14,700 bases of DNA from DASPLH01 sp035627675 (GCA_035627675.1 DASPLH010000179.1:1-14700), one strand, 5' to 3'; numbered from the stretch's first letter, positions 1-6,208 are shown. Translations and numbers: made by a program. The notes: generated by a model from the letters alone, not told the origin.

Positions 1-270
1 TTCCTTGCTCATGCAATCCTTAGTTCGGAATTCGACGAGATCCACTCGCCTTCGGCTCGGGATTTCGGCTGCAGGCTCCCGCTCCGCTCACGCCTGCAAG
101 ACGCCTCAACTTCAATCGCGTCTTCCTTGCTCATTCAACTCCAGTTTCGAGTTTCAAGTTTCCAGTTTCGAGTTCCGTCTCAGCGCATCTCACGCGATCT
201 GCTCAAAACTGGACTGCAACAAAGTTTTTCACTGACTCCCGGGTTCAACTCTTGAAACTGAAACCCGTAA
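1..270. other. Non-coding spacer downstream of map, with short repeats
   Basis: No convincing gene is visible in this stretch. The small plus-strand frame at 5-235 has no recognisable protein content and reads through repeats. The spacer holds a 12-nt direct repeat, TTCCTTGCTCAT, at 1-12 and 123-134. Each copy is followed by degenerate 7-nt units (about 20-33 and 142-176). There is also a 7-bp inverted repeat at 70-76/92-98 and a small TTCAA/TTGAA hairpin at 244-256 just after the map stop codon. In many bacteria infA follows map. No infA is seen here, so it either lies beyond the window or is located elsewhere. Confidence 0.7.
142..176. repeat. Degenerate 7-nt tandem repeat, about five units
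   Basis: On the plus strand five consecutive heptamers start at 142, 149, 156, 163 and 170. The consensus is NAGTTTC, where the first base is C, G, A, C, G in turn and the last unit ends TCC instead of TTC. On the transcribed strand of the operon the unit reads GAAACTN. The tract lies about 95 nt past the map stop codon. A related heptamer tract is found before rplP at 9579-9606. Function is unknown. It could be a slipped-strand microsatellite or a genome-wide intergenic repeat family. Confidence 0.8.
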
Positions 271-1020
271 CTACTCCGTCAGAATCACCGGGCCGTCCCG
301 GGTCACGGCCACGCAGTGCTCGAAGTGCGCGCTCGGCCTGCCGTCTTCGGTGACCGCCGTCCACTTGTCTTCCAGCACGCGAACACCGGGACCGCCGGCG
401 TTCACCATCGGCTCGATCGCGAGCACCATGCCTTCGCGAAGCTTGGCTCCGTGTCCCCGGACGCCGTAGTTCGGCACCTGCGGGTCTTCGTGGAGCCTCG
501 TGCCGATACCGTGTCCAACGAACTCGCGAACCACGCTGAATCCGTTCGCCTCGACGTACTCCTGAACGGCCGCGCCCACGTCGCCGAGGGTGTTGCCGAT
601 GCGGGCGGCGTCGATCGCCTTGTACAGCGACTGCTCGGTAACTTCGAGCAGCTTGCGCGTGTCGCCCGCAATCTCCTGCACCGGAACCGTGATCGCCGAA
701 TCGCCGTAGTAGCCGTCCAGCACCACGCCGCAGTCGATGGACACGATGTCGCCGATTTGCAGAACCCGGCCTTCGGACGGGATTCCGTGCACGACTTCCT
801 GGTTCACCGACGTACACAGCACGCAGGGGTAATCGTAGTACCCCTTGAACGCGGGCTTAGCGCCCAATTCGCGGATTTTCTTCTCCGCAACTTTCTCAAG
901 GTCCATCGTGCTGATGCCCGGCGCCACGACCGCTCGCACCGTATCCAGCACCTGACGCACGATTCGCCCGCTCCGGCGCATCTTTTCCAGCTCGCCGGCA
1001 GACTTACAGACTATGGCCAT
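271..1020 (-). CDS. map: Type I methionine aminopeptidase
   Basis: This 249-residue cytosolic metalloprotease removes the initiator methionine from new proteins. The length matches the compact type Ia family, with no N-terminal SH3-like or zinc-finger extension. All five expected metal ligands are present: D96 (in SIDCG), D107 (in GDSA), H170 (in FVGHGIG), E203 (in AIEP) and E234 (in HFEH). The substrate-binding histidines H78 (VVHGIP) and H177 (RLHEDP) are also kept. Each sits one position below the E. coli numbering. The ATG at 1020 lies inside adk, so the two genes overlap by 17 nt. An AGGG about 9 nt upstream can serve as ribosome binding site. The overlap implies co-transcription and probably translational coupling with adk, a common order after secY. 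The stop codon is TAG. Confidence 0.97.
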   Translation of the reverse strand: MAIVCKSAGELEKMRRSGRIVRQVLDTVRAVVAPGISTMDLEKVAEKKIRELGAKPAFKGYYDYPCVLCTSVNQEVVHGIPSEGRVLQIGDIVSIDCGVVLDGYYGDSAITVPVQEIAGDTRKLLEVTEQSLYKAIDAARIGNTLGDVGAAVQEYVEANGFSVVREFVGHGIGTRLHEDPQVPNYGVRGHGAKLREGMVLAIEPMVNAGGPGVRVLEDKWTAVTEDGRPSAHFEHCVAVTRDGPVILTE

Positions 1021-1738
1021 GCTCTATTGCCCTGAGGGCTTCCGCAGTTACCACTTCTACCGGCTGGTCAGCGTTGATCTCCAACAGACGATTGCGCTTG
1101 CGGTAGTACTCCGCCAGCGGCAAAGTCTGTTGTTCGTATTCCTTCAGGCGCTCCGCAATGACGTCCTCGCGGTCGTCCTTACGGGTGACAAGCCGGGAGC
1201 CGTCCACATCACATGTGTCCGGGACGCGTGGAGGCTGAAAATGAACGTTGTAGATCCGCCCGCAGGTAGGACAAGTACGACGTCCGGTAAGCCTTTGCAA
1301 TAGAGCATTATACTCTACGACAAAGCGGATCACAACCGCCGGCGGGCACTGCTTCCGTGTGTCAAAGACCCTGTTGCCGAGATACATGTCGAGCCATTCG
1401 GCCTGGGGGACGGTGCGGGGGAATCCATCGAGGATGAACCCCCTCCTACAGTCCTCATCCGCAAGCCGTTCGGCCACCATGTCGCAGACCAACTCGTCGG
1501 GGACGTACTGCCCCTGCTCCATGTAGGACCTGGCCTTGACGCCCAGTCCGGTACCGCGACTGACGTTGTCCCGCAGGATGTCTCCGGTGGAGATCTGCGG
1601 CACGCCGTACCTCTCGGTGATGACCTTGGCCTGCGTCCCTTTGCCCGCTCCTGGCGGTCCAAACAGGATGATCGGCCCCATCCCAGCTCGTTCGTTCACT
1701 GGCATCTGCGCGTCAGACTCTGTGGCAGTGCTGTCCAT
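1004..1738 (-). CDS. adk: Adenylate kinase with zinc-binding LID
   Basis: This 244-residue cytosolic enzyme catalyses AMP + ATP to 2 ADP. Visible motifs are the P-loop GPPGAGKGT (27-35, Lys33), the AMP-site segment ISTGDILR (49-56) and ILDGFPRT (102-109). The long LID carries C156-X2-C159, C176 and D179, the same Cys-Cys-Cys-Asp zinc set known from Bacillus subtilis adenylate kinase. The E. coli enzyme lacks this zinc set. I chose the ATG at 1738 because GGGAGG lies 8 nt upstream. Later in-frame ATGs at 1705 and 1681 have no such site, and a TTG at 1795 is less likely. The choice leaves about 19 residues ahead of the usual start. The C-terminus overlaps the map start by 17 nt. The gene begins 72 nt after secY. 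Confidence 0.95.
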   Translation of the reverse strand: MDSTATESDAQMPVNERAGMGPIILFGPPGAGKGTQAKVITERYGVPQISTGDILRDNVSRGTGLGVKARSYMEQGQYVPDELVCDMVAERLADEDCRRGFILDGFPRTVPQAEWLDMYLGNRVFDTRKQCPPAVVIRFVVEYNALLQRLTGRRTCPTCGRIYNVHFQPPRVPDTCDVDGSRLVTRKDDREDVIAERLKEYEQQTLPLAEYYRKRNRLLEINADQPVEVVTAEALRAIEHGHSL

Positions 1739-1763
1739 CGAGTCGTCCTCCCGGCAAACCGGA

Positions 1764-1814
1764 GTAACTGCACTTCCTGGCCGCGCTGCCTGCAATTCAG
1801 GAGCCGGCAGTTAC
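1764..1814. repeat. Inverted repeat enclosing the secY stop codon
   Basis: GTAACTGC (1764-1771) pairs perfectly with GCAGTTAC (1807-1814), and the second arm contains the secY stop codon at 1811-1813. Inside it TCCTG (1775-1779) can pair with CAGGA (1798-1802). In the mRNA this would form a two-tier stem between the secY stop and the adk ribosome binding site. No U-tract follows, so it is not a canonical terminator. Found by eye; no folding energy was computed. Confidence 0.6.
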
Positions 1815-3208
1815 CACGCGCGACGGCCCTTGATGCGGCCGCTGCGCGGGGTGAACCCTTCATAGTGACGCATGATCAACTGCGACTCGATCTGGTTGAC
1901 CGTGTCCATCGCGACACCGACCACGATCAGCAACGACGTTCCACCGAAGTAGAAGTTCACGCCCAGACCGTTCAACACCCAGGTCGGCATATTCTCGAAG
2001 AACGCTCCGAGGAAGCCGGGCAGGTGATTGAGACGGATACCGGCGATCATCCACTCCGGAATGATGGAGATGATGATCAGGTAGAAGGCGCCGACCAGCG
2101 TCATGCGGGTCAGGATGTCGTTCATGTAGTCGCTGGTGCGCTTGCCCGGACGAATGCCCGGCACGAAGCCACCGTACTTCTGCATGTTGCCCGAGACCTC
2201 GTTGGGGTTGAAGACGATCGACACATAGAAGTATGCGAAGAAGATGATGCCGATCGCATACAGCAGCGTGTACATCGGCTCGCCCCAGGCGAGACTCTCG
2301 AAGATGCGGTCCAGCGTCGCGTTCTTGCCCTTGAGCCACAGGCCCAGGGTCTGCGGCAGCGTCAGCACGGAGCTGGCGAAGATGACGGGCATGACGCCGC
2401 CGGAGTTGACGCGCAACGGCAGGTGCGTGGACTGCCCGCCCATCACCTTGCGTCCGACGACCCGCTTGGCGTACTGCACGGGAATCCTGCGCTCGCTGCG
2501 TTCGACGAAGACGATGAACGCCACCACGGCGACCATGACGGCGATCAGGATGGCCATGGCCGGGACCGTGAAGGCTCCCCAGGCGTTGGTCGTGATCTTC
2601 TCGATCAAGTCGGCAATCGCGCTCGGGAGGCCAACGACGATGCCAGCGAAGATCAGCAGCGACATGCCGTTTCCGACGCCGCGCTCGGTGATCTGTTCGC
2701 CAAGCCACATGATGAAGGCCGTACCGGTGGTCAGGGTTAGCACCGTCATCAGGACGAAGGGCCAACCGGGGTTCAGCACGATCTGCTCGCCACCGAAGCC
2801 GCGCTGCAAGGTGAGCGCGATTCCCAGCGACTGGAACGCGCCGAGCACGACGGTCAGGTAGCGTGTCCACTGGGTGATCTTCTTGCGGCCGAGTTCGCCT
2901 TCCTTCTGGAGGCGGGCGAGCGGCTCATACACCACGGTCAAAAGCTGCAGGATAATCGACGACGTGATGTAGGGCATGATGCCCAGGGCGAAGACCGTCA
3001 GGCGGCGAAGGTTCCCGCCGCTGAACAGATCGACGAAGCCGAGCACGCTTCCGCGCTGCATGTCGAACAGGCGCTGAAGGGCCTCGGTATCGACACCGGG
3101 GGTCGGCACGTGCGCTCCGATGCGATAAACGGCCAGCAGCGCAAGCGTGAACAGTACGCGCTTGCGCAGATCCGGAATCCGGAAGATGTTCGCCAGCTTC
3201 TCGAACAT
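1811..3208 (-). CDS. secY: Preprotein translocase subunit SecY
   Basis: This 465-residue polytopic inner-membrane protein forms the channel of the SecYEG translocon. It works with SecA and with ribosomes. About ten hydrophobic segments can be read, near residues 17-31, 71-93, 113-137, 147-165, 181-201, 213-235, 269-289, 312-332, 366-388 and 412-436. The plug-like stretch FVDLFSGG (58-65) is followed by the signature RLTVFALGIMPYI. Other family marks are LPLRVNSGGVMPVIFASS (263-280), GGFVPGIRPGKRT (346-358) and the basic C-terminus RSGRIKGRRAW. The length is slightly above E. coli SecY (443). The ATG at 3208 has GAGG 8 nt upstream. The gene follows rplO after a 150-nt spacer, the usual end of the spc operon. 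Confidence 0.98.
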   Translation of the reverse strand: MFEKLANIFRIPDLRKRVLFTLALLAVYRIGAHVPTPGVDTEALQRLFDMQRGSVLGFVDLFSGGNLRRLTVFALGIMPYITSSIILQLLTVVYEPLARLQKEGELGRKKITQWTRYLTVVLGAFQSLGIALTLQRGFGGEQIVLNPGWPFVLMTVLTLTTGTAFIMWLGEQITERGVGNGMSLLIFAGIVVGLPSAIADLIEKITTNAWGAFTVPAMAILIAVMVAVVAFIVFVERSERRIPVQYAKRVVGRKVMGGQSTHLPLRVNSGGVMPVIFASSVLTLPQTLGLWLKGKNATLDRIFESLAWGEPMYTLLYAIGIIFFAYFYVSIVFNPNEVSGNMQKYGGFVPGIRPGKRTSDYMNDILTRMTLVGAFYLIIISIIPEWMIAGIRLNHLPGFLGAFFENMPTWVLNGLGVNFYFGGTSLLIVVGVAMDTVNQIESQLIMRHYEGFTPRSGRIKGRRAW

Positions 3209-3231
3209 ATAAGGGCCTCTGTGCTCTTTCC

Positions 3232-3256
3232 GGGTGTGGCGGCCTGCCGCCTACCC
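3232..3256. repeat. Hairpin upstream of secY
   Basis: GGGT (3232-3235) with ACCC (3253-3256) encloses GGCGG (3238-3242) with CCGCC (3247-3251), around a CCTG loop. In the mRNA this stem ends about 24 nt before the secY ATG. No U-tract is present. Confidence 0.55.
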
Positions 3257-3335
3257 TGCCGGAGACGCCGCCTCTGGCTGCGTCCCCTGGCTGTTCCCGC
3301 CTCGTGGCTGCCGGGCGGGTGCGATGATTCCTCTT

Positions 3336-3355
3336 GGCGGCCGCGAACGGCCGCC
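3336..3355. repeat. Perfect 8-bp hairpin just after the rplO stop
   Basis: GGCGGCCG (3336-3343) and CGGCCGCC (3348-3355) form a perfect stem. In the mRNA the four-base loop reads UUCG, closed by a G-C pair. The stem begins 3 nt after the rplO TAG (3359-3361). No run of U follows, so a role in 3'-end protection or pausing is more plausible than rho-independent termination. That role is an inference. Confidence 0.7.
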
Positions 3356-3358
3356 GAA

Positions 3359-3817
3359 CTACTTCGCTTCCTGCTGCGCGCCGATCAGCTCAGCCTTGCC
3401 GCCCGCAGCGGTGATCTTCTGCTGCGCGGTCTCGCTGAACTTGTGAGCCCGGACGGTGATCGCGCCGGACAGTTCGCCCACGCCGAGGATCTTCACCAGC
3501 CCGTTCTTTTTGCCGATGACGCCGTTCGCGTACAGAACTTCGGGCGTGATCTCGTTGACGCCCAGTTCGGCCAAACGCGAAAGGTTCACGACCTGGTATT
3601 CCTTCTTGAAGATGTTGGTGAAGCCGCGCTTCGGCAAACGGCGGTGCAGCGGCATCTGGCCGCCTTCAAAACCGCGCATCAGGCGCGAGCCCGAACGCGA
3701 ACCCTGACCCTTGTGACCGCGGGTCGAGGTCTTGCCCATACCCGAGCCCATGCCGCGGCCGATACGCTTCTTCTTTTCAGTCGACTTGTACGGCTTGCGA
3801 ATCGTCGAGAGATTCAT
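3359..3817 (-). CDS. rplO: 50S ribosomal protein L15
   Basis: This 152-residue large-subunit protein assembles late and contacts 23S rRNA. The N-terminus MNLSTIRKPYKS, the glycine-rich basic stretch RIGRGMGSGMGKTSTRGHKG, and the QMPLHRRLPKRGF motif are typical of L15. The C-terminal half has the usual fold region with KILGVGEL. The ATG at 3817 was chosen over an in-frame start 30 nt upstream (3847). It matches the family N-terminus and has AAGGA about 7 nt upstream. The gene lies between rpmD (124-nt gap) and secY (150-nt gap). A perfect 7-bp inverted repeat (3831-3850) sits immediately 5' of its Shine-Dalgarno. The C-terminus ends QQEAK. Confidence 0.97.
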   Translation of the reverse strand: MNLSTIRKPYKSTEKKKRIGRGMGSGMGKTSTRGHKGQGSRSGSRLMRGFEGGQMPLHRRLPKRGFTNIFKKEYQVVNLSRLAELGVNEITPEVLYANGVIGKKNGLVKILGVGELSGAITVRAHKFSETAQQKITAAGGKAELIGAQQEAK

Positions 3818-3830
3818 TTCCCAATCCTTG

Positions 3831-3850
3831 CGCATGCTGCCATGCATGCG
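3831..3850. repeat. Hairpin immediately 5' of the rplO ribosome binding site
   Basis: CGCATGC (3831-3837) and GCATGCG (3844-3850) are perfect inverted arms with a 6-nt loop. In the mRNA the stem ends right before the AAGGA of rplO. It could modulate ribosome access or stack next to the initiation site. That role is inferred from position only. Confidence 0.6.
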
Positions 3851-3854
3851 AGAG

Positions 3855-3927
3855 GGCGGTCAGTGACGACCGCCACAATCCTAGCGCCGCCGGCATCCCG
3901 GCGACTCGGTTAGCGCCCCATCGGGGC
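3855..3927. repeat. Cluster of three hairpins between rpmD and rplO
   Basis: Three perfect inverted repeats follow one another. GGCGGTC (3855-3861) pairs with GACCGCC (3868-3874). CGCCGG (3888-3893) pairs with CCGGCG (3898-3903). GCCCC (3915-3919) pairs with GGGGC (3923-3927). They occupy most of the 124-nt spacer, starting about 15 nt after the rpmD stop in the mRNA. No U-tract is seen after any of them. Confidence 0.6.
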
Positions 3928-3941
3928 TCACGAGAGCAGAG

Positions 3942-4166
3942 CTACTTGCTGACGATCTCGACCAGGTGCGGCACCTTGGCTACCATGCCGCGGATCGAAA
4001 GCGTGTCTTCCCGCTCGATCACCTGGTTGAGCCGGGTGAAGCCCAGGCCCTTGATCACCAGCTTGTGCTTGGTCGGCGTGCAGATGGCCGAGCGGACCCA
4101 CTTGAGCTGGATCTTCGTGCCGGCCGCCGCCTGCGTCTTGGGCGTCTTGTTACGTACGCGCGCCAT
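3942..4166 (-). CDS. rpmD: 50S ribosomal protein L30
   Basis: This is a small large-subunit protein of 74 residues. The core KIQLKWVRSAICTPTKHKLVIKGLGF is the L30 ferredoxin-like unit, with the family pattern of a strand, then an I/P-K-H helix start, then GLG. The conserved VIEREDTLSIRGMVAKVPHLVEI follows. Most bacterial L30 proteins have about 58-60 residues. The extra length is a basic N-terminal stretch (MARVRNKTPKTQAAAG) whose function is unknown. The ATG lies 2 nt after the rpsE stop codon, so translation is very likely coupled to S5. A hairpin-rich spacer follows. Confidence 0.96.
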   Translation of the reverse strand: MARVRNKTPKTQAAAGTKIQLKWVRSAICTPTKHKLVIKGLGFTRLNQVIEREDTLSIRGMVAKVPHLVEIVSK

Positions 4167-4168
4167 GA

Positions 4169-4678
4169 TTAAAGCTCCTCTACGGCCTTGCCGCGGCTCG
4201 CCGCGACTTCCCTACGGTCGCGCAGGCTGCGCAGCGCGTCGAAGGTGGCCTTGATCACGTTGTGAGGATTGGTGGTGCCGATCGACTTGGTCAGCACGTT
4301 CTGGATGCCAACCGAGGTCATGACGGCCCTGACGGCGCCGCCGGCAATGACGCCGGTGCCTTCCGGGGCGGGCTTGAGCAGAACGACGCCGGAACCGTAC
4401 TTGCCGAGCGAGACGTGCGGAATCGAAGTATTGGTCAAGTTGACCTTGATCAGGTTCTTCTTGGCCGCTTCAATGCCCTTGCGGATCGCCTGCGGCACTT
4501 CCTTGGCTTTACCGGAACCGAAACCGACGACGCCGGAACCCGGGTCGCCGACCACAACCAGCGCGGCGAAGGACATGTTCTTGCCGCCCTTGACGACCTT
4601 GGTCACGCGGTTGATGCTGACCACCTGGTCTTTCAGGTTGAACTGACCGGCATCGAGCTTTTTCTTGACGATTGCCAT
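4169..4678 (-). CDS. rpsE: 30S ribosomal protein S5
   Basis: This 169-residue small-subunit protein lies near the mRNA entry channel and takes part in decoding accuracy. The N-terminal dsRBD-like domain shows the signature NRVTKVVKGGKNMSFAALVV (23-42) and the loop FGSGKAKEVPQAIRKG (53-68). The C-terminal domain has LKPAPEGTGVIAGGAVRAVM and GTTNPHNVIKATFDAL. The length is close to E. coli S5 (166). The ATG at 4678 gives the family N-terminus and is preferred over a GTG at 4708. An AGGAG lies about 12 nt upstream, a little far, and AAGAG is nearer. A 203-nt hairpin-bearing spacer separates it from rplR, and rpmD follows after 2 nt. Confidence 0.98.
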   Translation of the reverse strand: MAIVKKKLDAGQFNLKDQVVSINRVTKVVKGGKNMSFAALVVVGDPGSGVVGFGSGKAKEVPQAIRKGIEAAKKNLIKVNLTNTSIPHVSLGKYGSGVVLLKPAPEGTGVIAGGAVRAVMTSVGIQNVLTKSIGTTNPHNVIKATFDALRSLRDRREVAASRGKAVEEL

Positions 4679-4695
4679 TTGCTCTTGATTCTCCT

Positions 4696-4720
4696 GGCGT
4701 CCACCCACGCGAGTGGCGCC
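4696..4720. repeat. Inverted repeat upstream of rpsE
   Basis: GGCG (4696-4699) plus CCAC (4701-4704), with one bulged T, pair with GTGGCGCC (4713-4720). In the mRNA the stem lies about 17 nt before the rpsE ATG and ends near its AGGAG. It may affect S5 initiation, by position only. Confidence 0.45.
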
Positions 4721-4777
4721 CTTACCTCTGCGAACTAGCGGCCCCGTTGAGGACCTCGCCCGCGATCTTTAGTTGTA

Positions 4778-4800
4778 GGGCCCGTAGTCTCACGGGGCCC
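4778..4800. repeat. Hairpin in the rplR-rpsE spacer
   Basis: GGGCCCGT (4778-4785) pairs with ACGGGGCCC (4792-4800) with a single bulged G and a 6-nt loop, AGTCTC. It lies in the middle of the 203-nt spacer. No downstream U-tract is seen on the mRNA strand. Confidence 0.6.
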
Positions 4801-4821
4801 TCGCCTGCTAGACCAGGTTCA

Positions 4822-4880
4822 GGATTGCTGATCCCGCGCAATCCCCGGCTGCTGCCCGGATACACCTTCCGCGAATCCGG
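4822..4880. repeat. Two hairpins following the rplR stop
   Basis: In mRNA order, ATCCGG (4875-4880) pairs with CCGGAT (4856-4861) over a 13-nt loop, starting 1 nt after the rplR TAG. Then GCAATCC (4838-4844) pairs perfectly with GGATTGC (4822-4828) over a 9-nt loop. Neither is followed by a U-tract. Confidence 0.55.
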
Positions 4881-4881
4881 C

Positions 4882-5259
4882 CTAGAACTGGAGTCCGGCT
4901 TCGCGGGCGGCATCCGCCAGCGCCTTGACCCGCCCGTGGTACAGGTAGCCGCCGCGGTCGAACACGACCTTGGTGACGCCCTTTTCCTTGGCGCGCTCTG
5001 CGATGGCCTTGCCGACCTGCTTGGCCGCCGCGATGTTGCCCCCAGTGACGTGCGTCTTGCCGTCAGCGGCCTTGCCCAGTTCGAGCGAGCTGGCCTGCAC
5101 AATCGTCTTGTGCTGCCCGTCGTCGATCACCTGCGCATAAATGTGGTTGACCGAACGGAAGATGTTCAGGCGCGGGCGTTCGCCCGAGCCGAGGATTTTC
5201 TTCCGGATGCGATCGTGCACTCTGCTGCGCGTCGCGTTCTTGGAATCCTTCGAGATCAT
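4882..5259 (-). CDS. rplR: 50S ribosomal protein L18
   Basis: This 125-residue protein binds 5S rRNA and joins it to the central protuberance together with L5. The family marks are RIRKKILGSGERPRLNIFRS (18-37) and the segment HIYAQVIDDG (39-48). The C-terminal core AKEKGVTKVVFDRGGYLYHGRVKALADAAREAGLQF is the standard L18 ending. The ATG at 5259 has AGGA 6 nt upstream. The gene is flanked by the two longest spacers in the cluster: 231 nt to rplF upstream and 203 nt to rpsE downstream. Both contain several inverted repeats. Confidence 0.98.
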   Translation of the reverse strand: MISKDSKNATRSRVHDRIRKKILGSGERPRLNIFRSVNHIYAQVIDDGQHKTIVQASSLELGKAADGKTHVTGGNIAAAKQVGKAIAERAKEKGVTKVVFDRGGYLYHGRVKALADAAREAGLQF

Positions 5260-5405
5260 CTCTTGTCCTATCCTTCCGGCCGACTCCCGGGGTTCTATGC
5301 CGGGGACCGGGAATGAGCCAGCCGGCGCGGATTCTCGTCCGCTCCAGGCTGTCTCGAATTCTTGTCATGCCGCTCGCGCAACTCGCGCTACGCTTGCGGC
5401 CGGAT

Positions 5406-5421
5406 GGGGCGCGAACGCCCC
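5406..5421. repeat. GGGGCG/CGCCCC hairpin with UUCG loop
   Basis: GGGGCG (5406-5411) and CGCCCC (5416-5421) are perfect arms around four bases that read UUCG in the mRNA, closed by G-C. This is the last of three consecutive hairpins in the rplF-rplR spacer. Confidence 0.65.
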
Positions 5422-5432
5422 GTGAAATCAGA

Positions 5433-5451
5433 CCCTTCGCTGCGCTCAGGG
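5433..5451 (-). repeat. Short palindrome with possible tandem G-A pairs
   Basis: On the transcribed strand the sequence is CCCTGAGCGCAGCGAAGGG. CCCT pairs with AGGG and GC pairs with GC around a GCA loop. GA faces GA between them, which in RNA can form tandem sheared G-A pairs. It abuts the hairpin that covers the rplF stop codon. It may be a copy of an intergenic repeat family, which is not verifiable here. Confidence 0.5.
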
Positions 5452-5494
5452 TAGTTCGCAGCGCGGCTCGGACGCCGCGCTAAGCGCGAACTAC
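5451..5494. repeat. Strong 17-bp hairpin containing the rplF stop codon
   Basis: GTAGTTCGC (5451-5459) followed by AGCGCGGC (5460-5467) pairs with GCCGCGCT (5474-5481) and GCGAACTAC (5486-5494). The only defects are a 6-nt loop, TCGGAC, and a 4-nt bulge at 5482-5485. The rplF TAG (5491-5493) lies inside the outer arm, so a terminating ribosome would have to melt it. This is the strongest inverted repeat I found in the window. Confidence 0.85.
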
Positions 5495-6030
5495 TTCGCG
5501 CCGGTCTTGCCGACCTTCTTCTTCAGCTTCTCGCCAGTGTAGCGAACGCCCTTCTGCTTGTACGGATCAGGCGGACGCAGCGAGCGCATTTCGGCCGCAA
5601 CCTGGCCGACCTTCTGGCGGTCAATGCCGCTGATGGTCAGCGAGGTCTGCTTGGGATCGATCGCAACCTCGATTCCGCTCGGGAGCGGATACTCGATCGG
5701 GTGCGAATACCCAAGCGTGAACACCACGATGCCCTTGCCCTTCAGTTCGGCGCGGTAGCCGATGCCGACGATGTCCAACTGCTTCGTCCAGCCCTCGGTC
5801 ACGCCCTTGACGGCGTTGCCCACCAGGGCGCGCACCAGTCCGTGAATGGCGCGCTTGCTCTCGTCCTGGCGCGTTACGACCAGATTGCCGTCTTCCTGGA
5901 CGAAGTCAACGCCGCCGGGAAGATGGTTGCTGACGGTGCCCTTCGGGCCCTTCACGGTGATGGTGTTGCCTTCGATGGCGTAGGTCACGCCCTTCGGCAT
6001 GGGGATCGGCTTTCTACCAATTCTCGACAT
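5491..6030 (-). CDS. rplF: 50S ribosomal protein L6
   Basis: This 179-residue protein of the large subunit lies near the factor-binding site and the sarcin-ricin loop. It shows the expected two repeated domains. The N-terminus MSRIGRKPIPMPKGV and the internal strand-loop VKGPKG are diagnostic. So is the C-terminal signature in which YAEVRSLRPPEPYKGKGVRY of other species appears as AEMRSLRPPDPYKQKGVRY (145-163), here followed by the lysine-rich end. The ATG at 6030 has AGGAG 6 nt upstream. The TAG stop is buried in a 17-bp inverted repeat (5451-5494). Spacers of 178 nt (to rpsH) and 231 nt (to rplR) flank it. Confidence 0.98.
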   Translation of the reverse strand: MSRIGRKPIPMPKGVTYAIEGNTITVKGPKGTVSNHLPGGVDFVQEDGNLVVTRQDESKRAIHGLVRALVGNAVKGVTEGWTKQLDIVGIGYRAELKGKGIVVFTLGYSHPIEYPLPSGIEVAIDPKQTSLTISGIDRQKVGQVAAEMRSLRPPDPYKQKGVRYTGEKLKKKVGKTGAK

Positions 6031-6047
6031 TTCTCTCTCCTACACCG

Positions 6048-6130
6048 CAGCAGGACCTGGGTCGCTGCTGTGGGCTTCCGGACCCCGCCGCTGGCGGGGC
6101 CACGTCTGCTCGCCCCGGGCACTCAGCCCG
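6048..6130. repeat. Three hairpins in the rpsH-rplF spacer
   Basis: CAGCAGGAC (6048-6056) pairs with GTC and CTGCTG (6061-6063, 6065-6070) with one bulged G. CCCCGCC (6083-6089) pairs with GGCGGGG (6093-6099) around a 3-nt loop. CGGGC (6116-6120) pairs with GCCCG (6126-6130). They cover the part of the 178-nt spacer nearest rplF. None is followed by a U-run on the mRNA strand. Confidence 0.6.
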
Positions 6131-6208
6131 AGACTGTGGTTGGCCGGTGTCGCGGAAGGCAATCCGTGAAGTCGATCACTTCGGGAGTCCCGCCGCACCG
6201 GCTCGGCA

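Noticed and set aside
142..176. CRISPR-like array
   Set aside because: The units are 7 nt long with no spacers between them, and no cas genes are present. It is a short tandem repeat.
316..1035. Long plus-strand reading frame opposite map
   Set aside because: It is the complement-frame shadow of a fully conserved enzyme in GC-rich DNA. The translation shows no recognisable domain and no ribosome binding site was identified.
1739..1795. Adenylate kinase start at TTG 1795
   Set aside because: It is a rare start codon with no supporting ribosome binding site. The ATG at 1738 has GGGAGG at good spacing.
1865..2740. Long plus-strand frame opposite secY (291 codons)
   Set aside because: The translation is Asp/His/Arg/Gln-rich, as expected from the complement of transmembrane codons. 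It lacks family motifs.
5451..5494. Rho-independent terminator after rplF
   Set aside because: The stem is strong, but no U-tract follows on the transcribed strand, and essential co-directional genes continue downstream.
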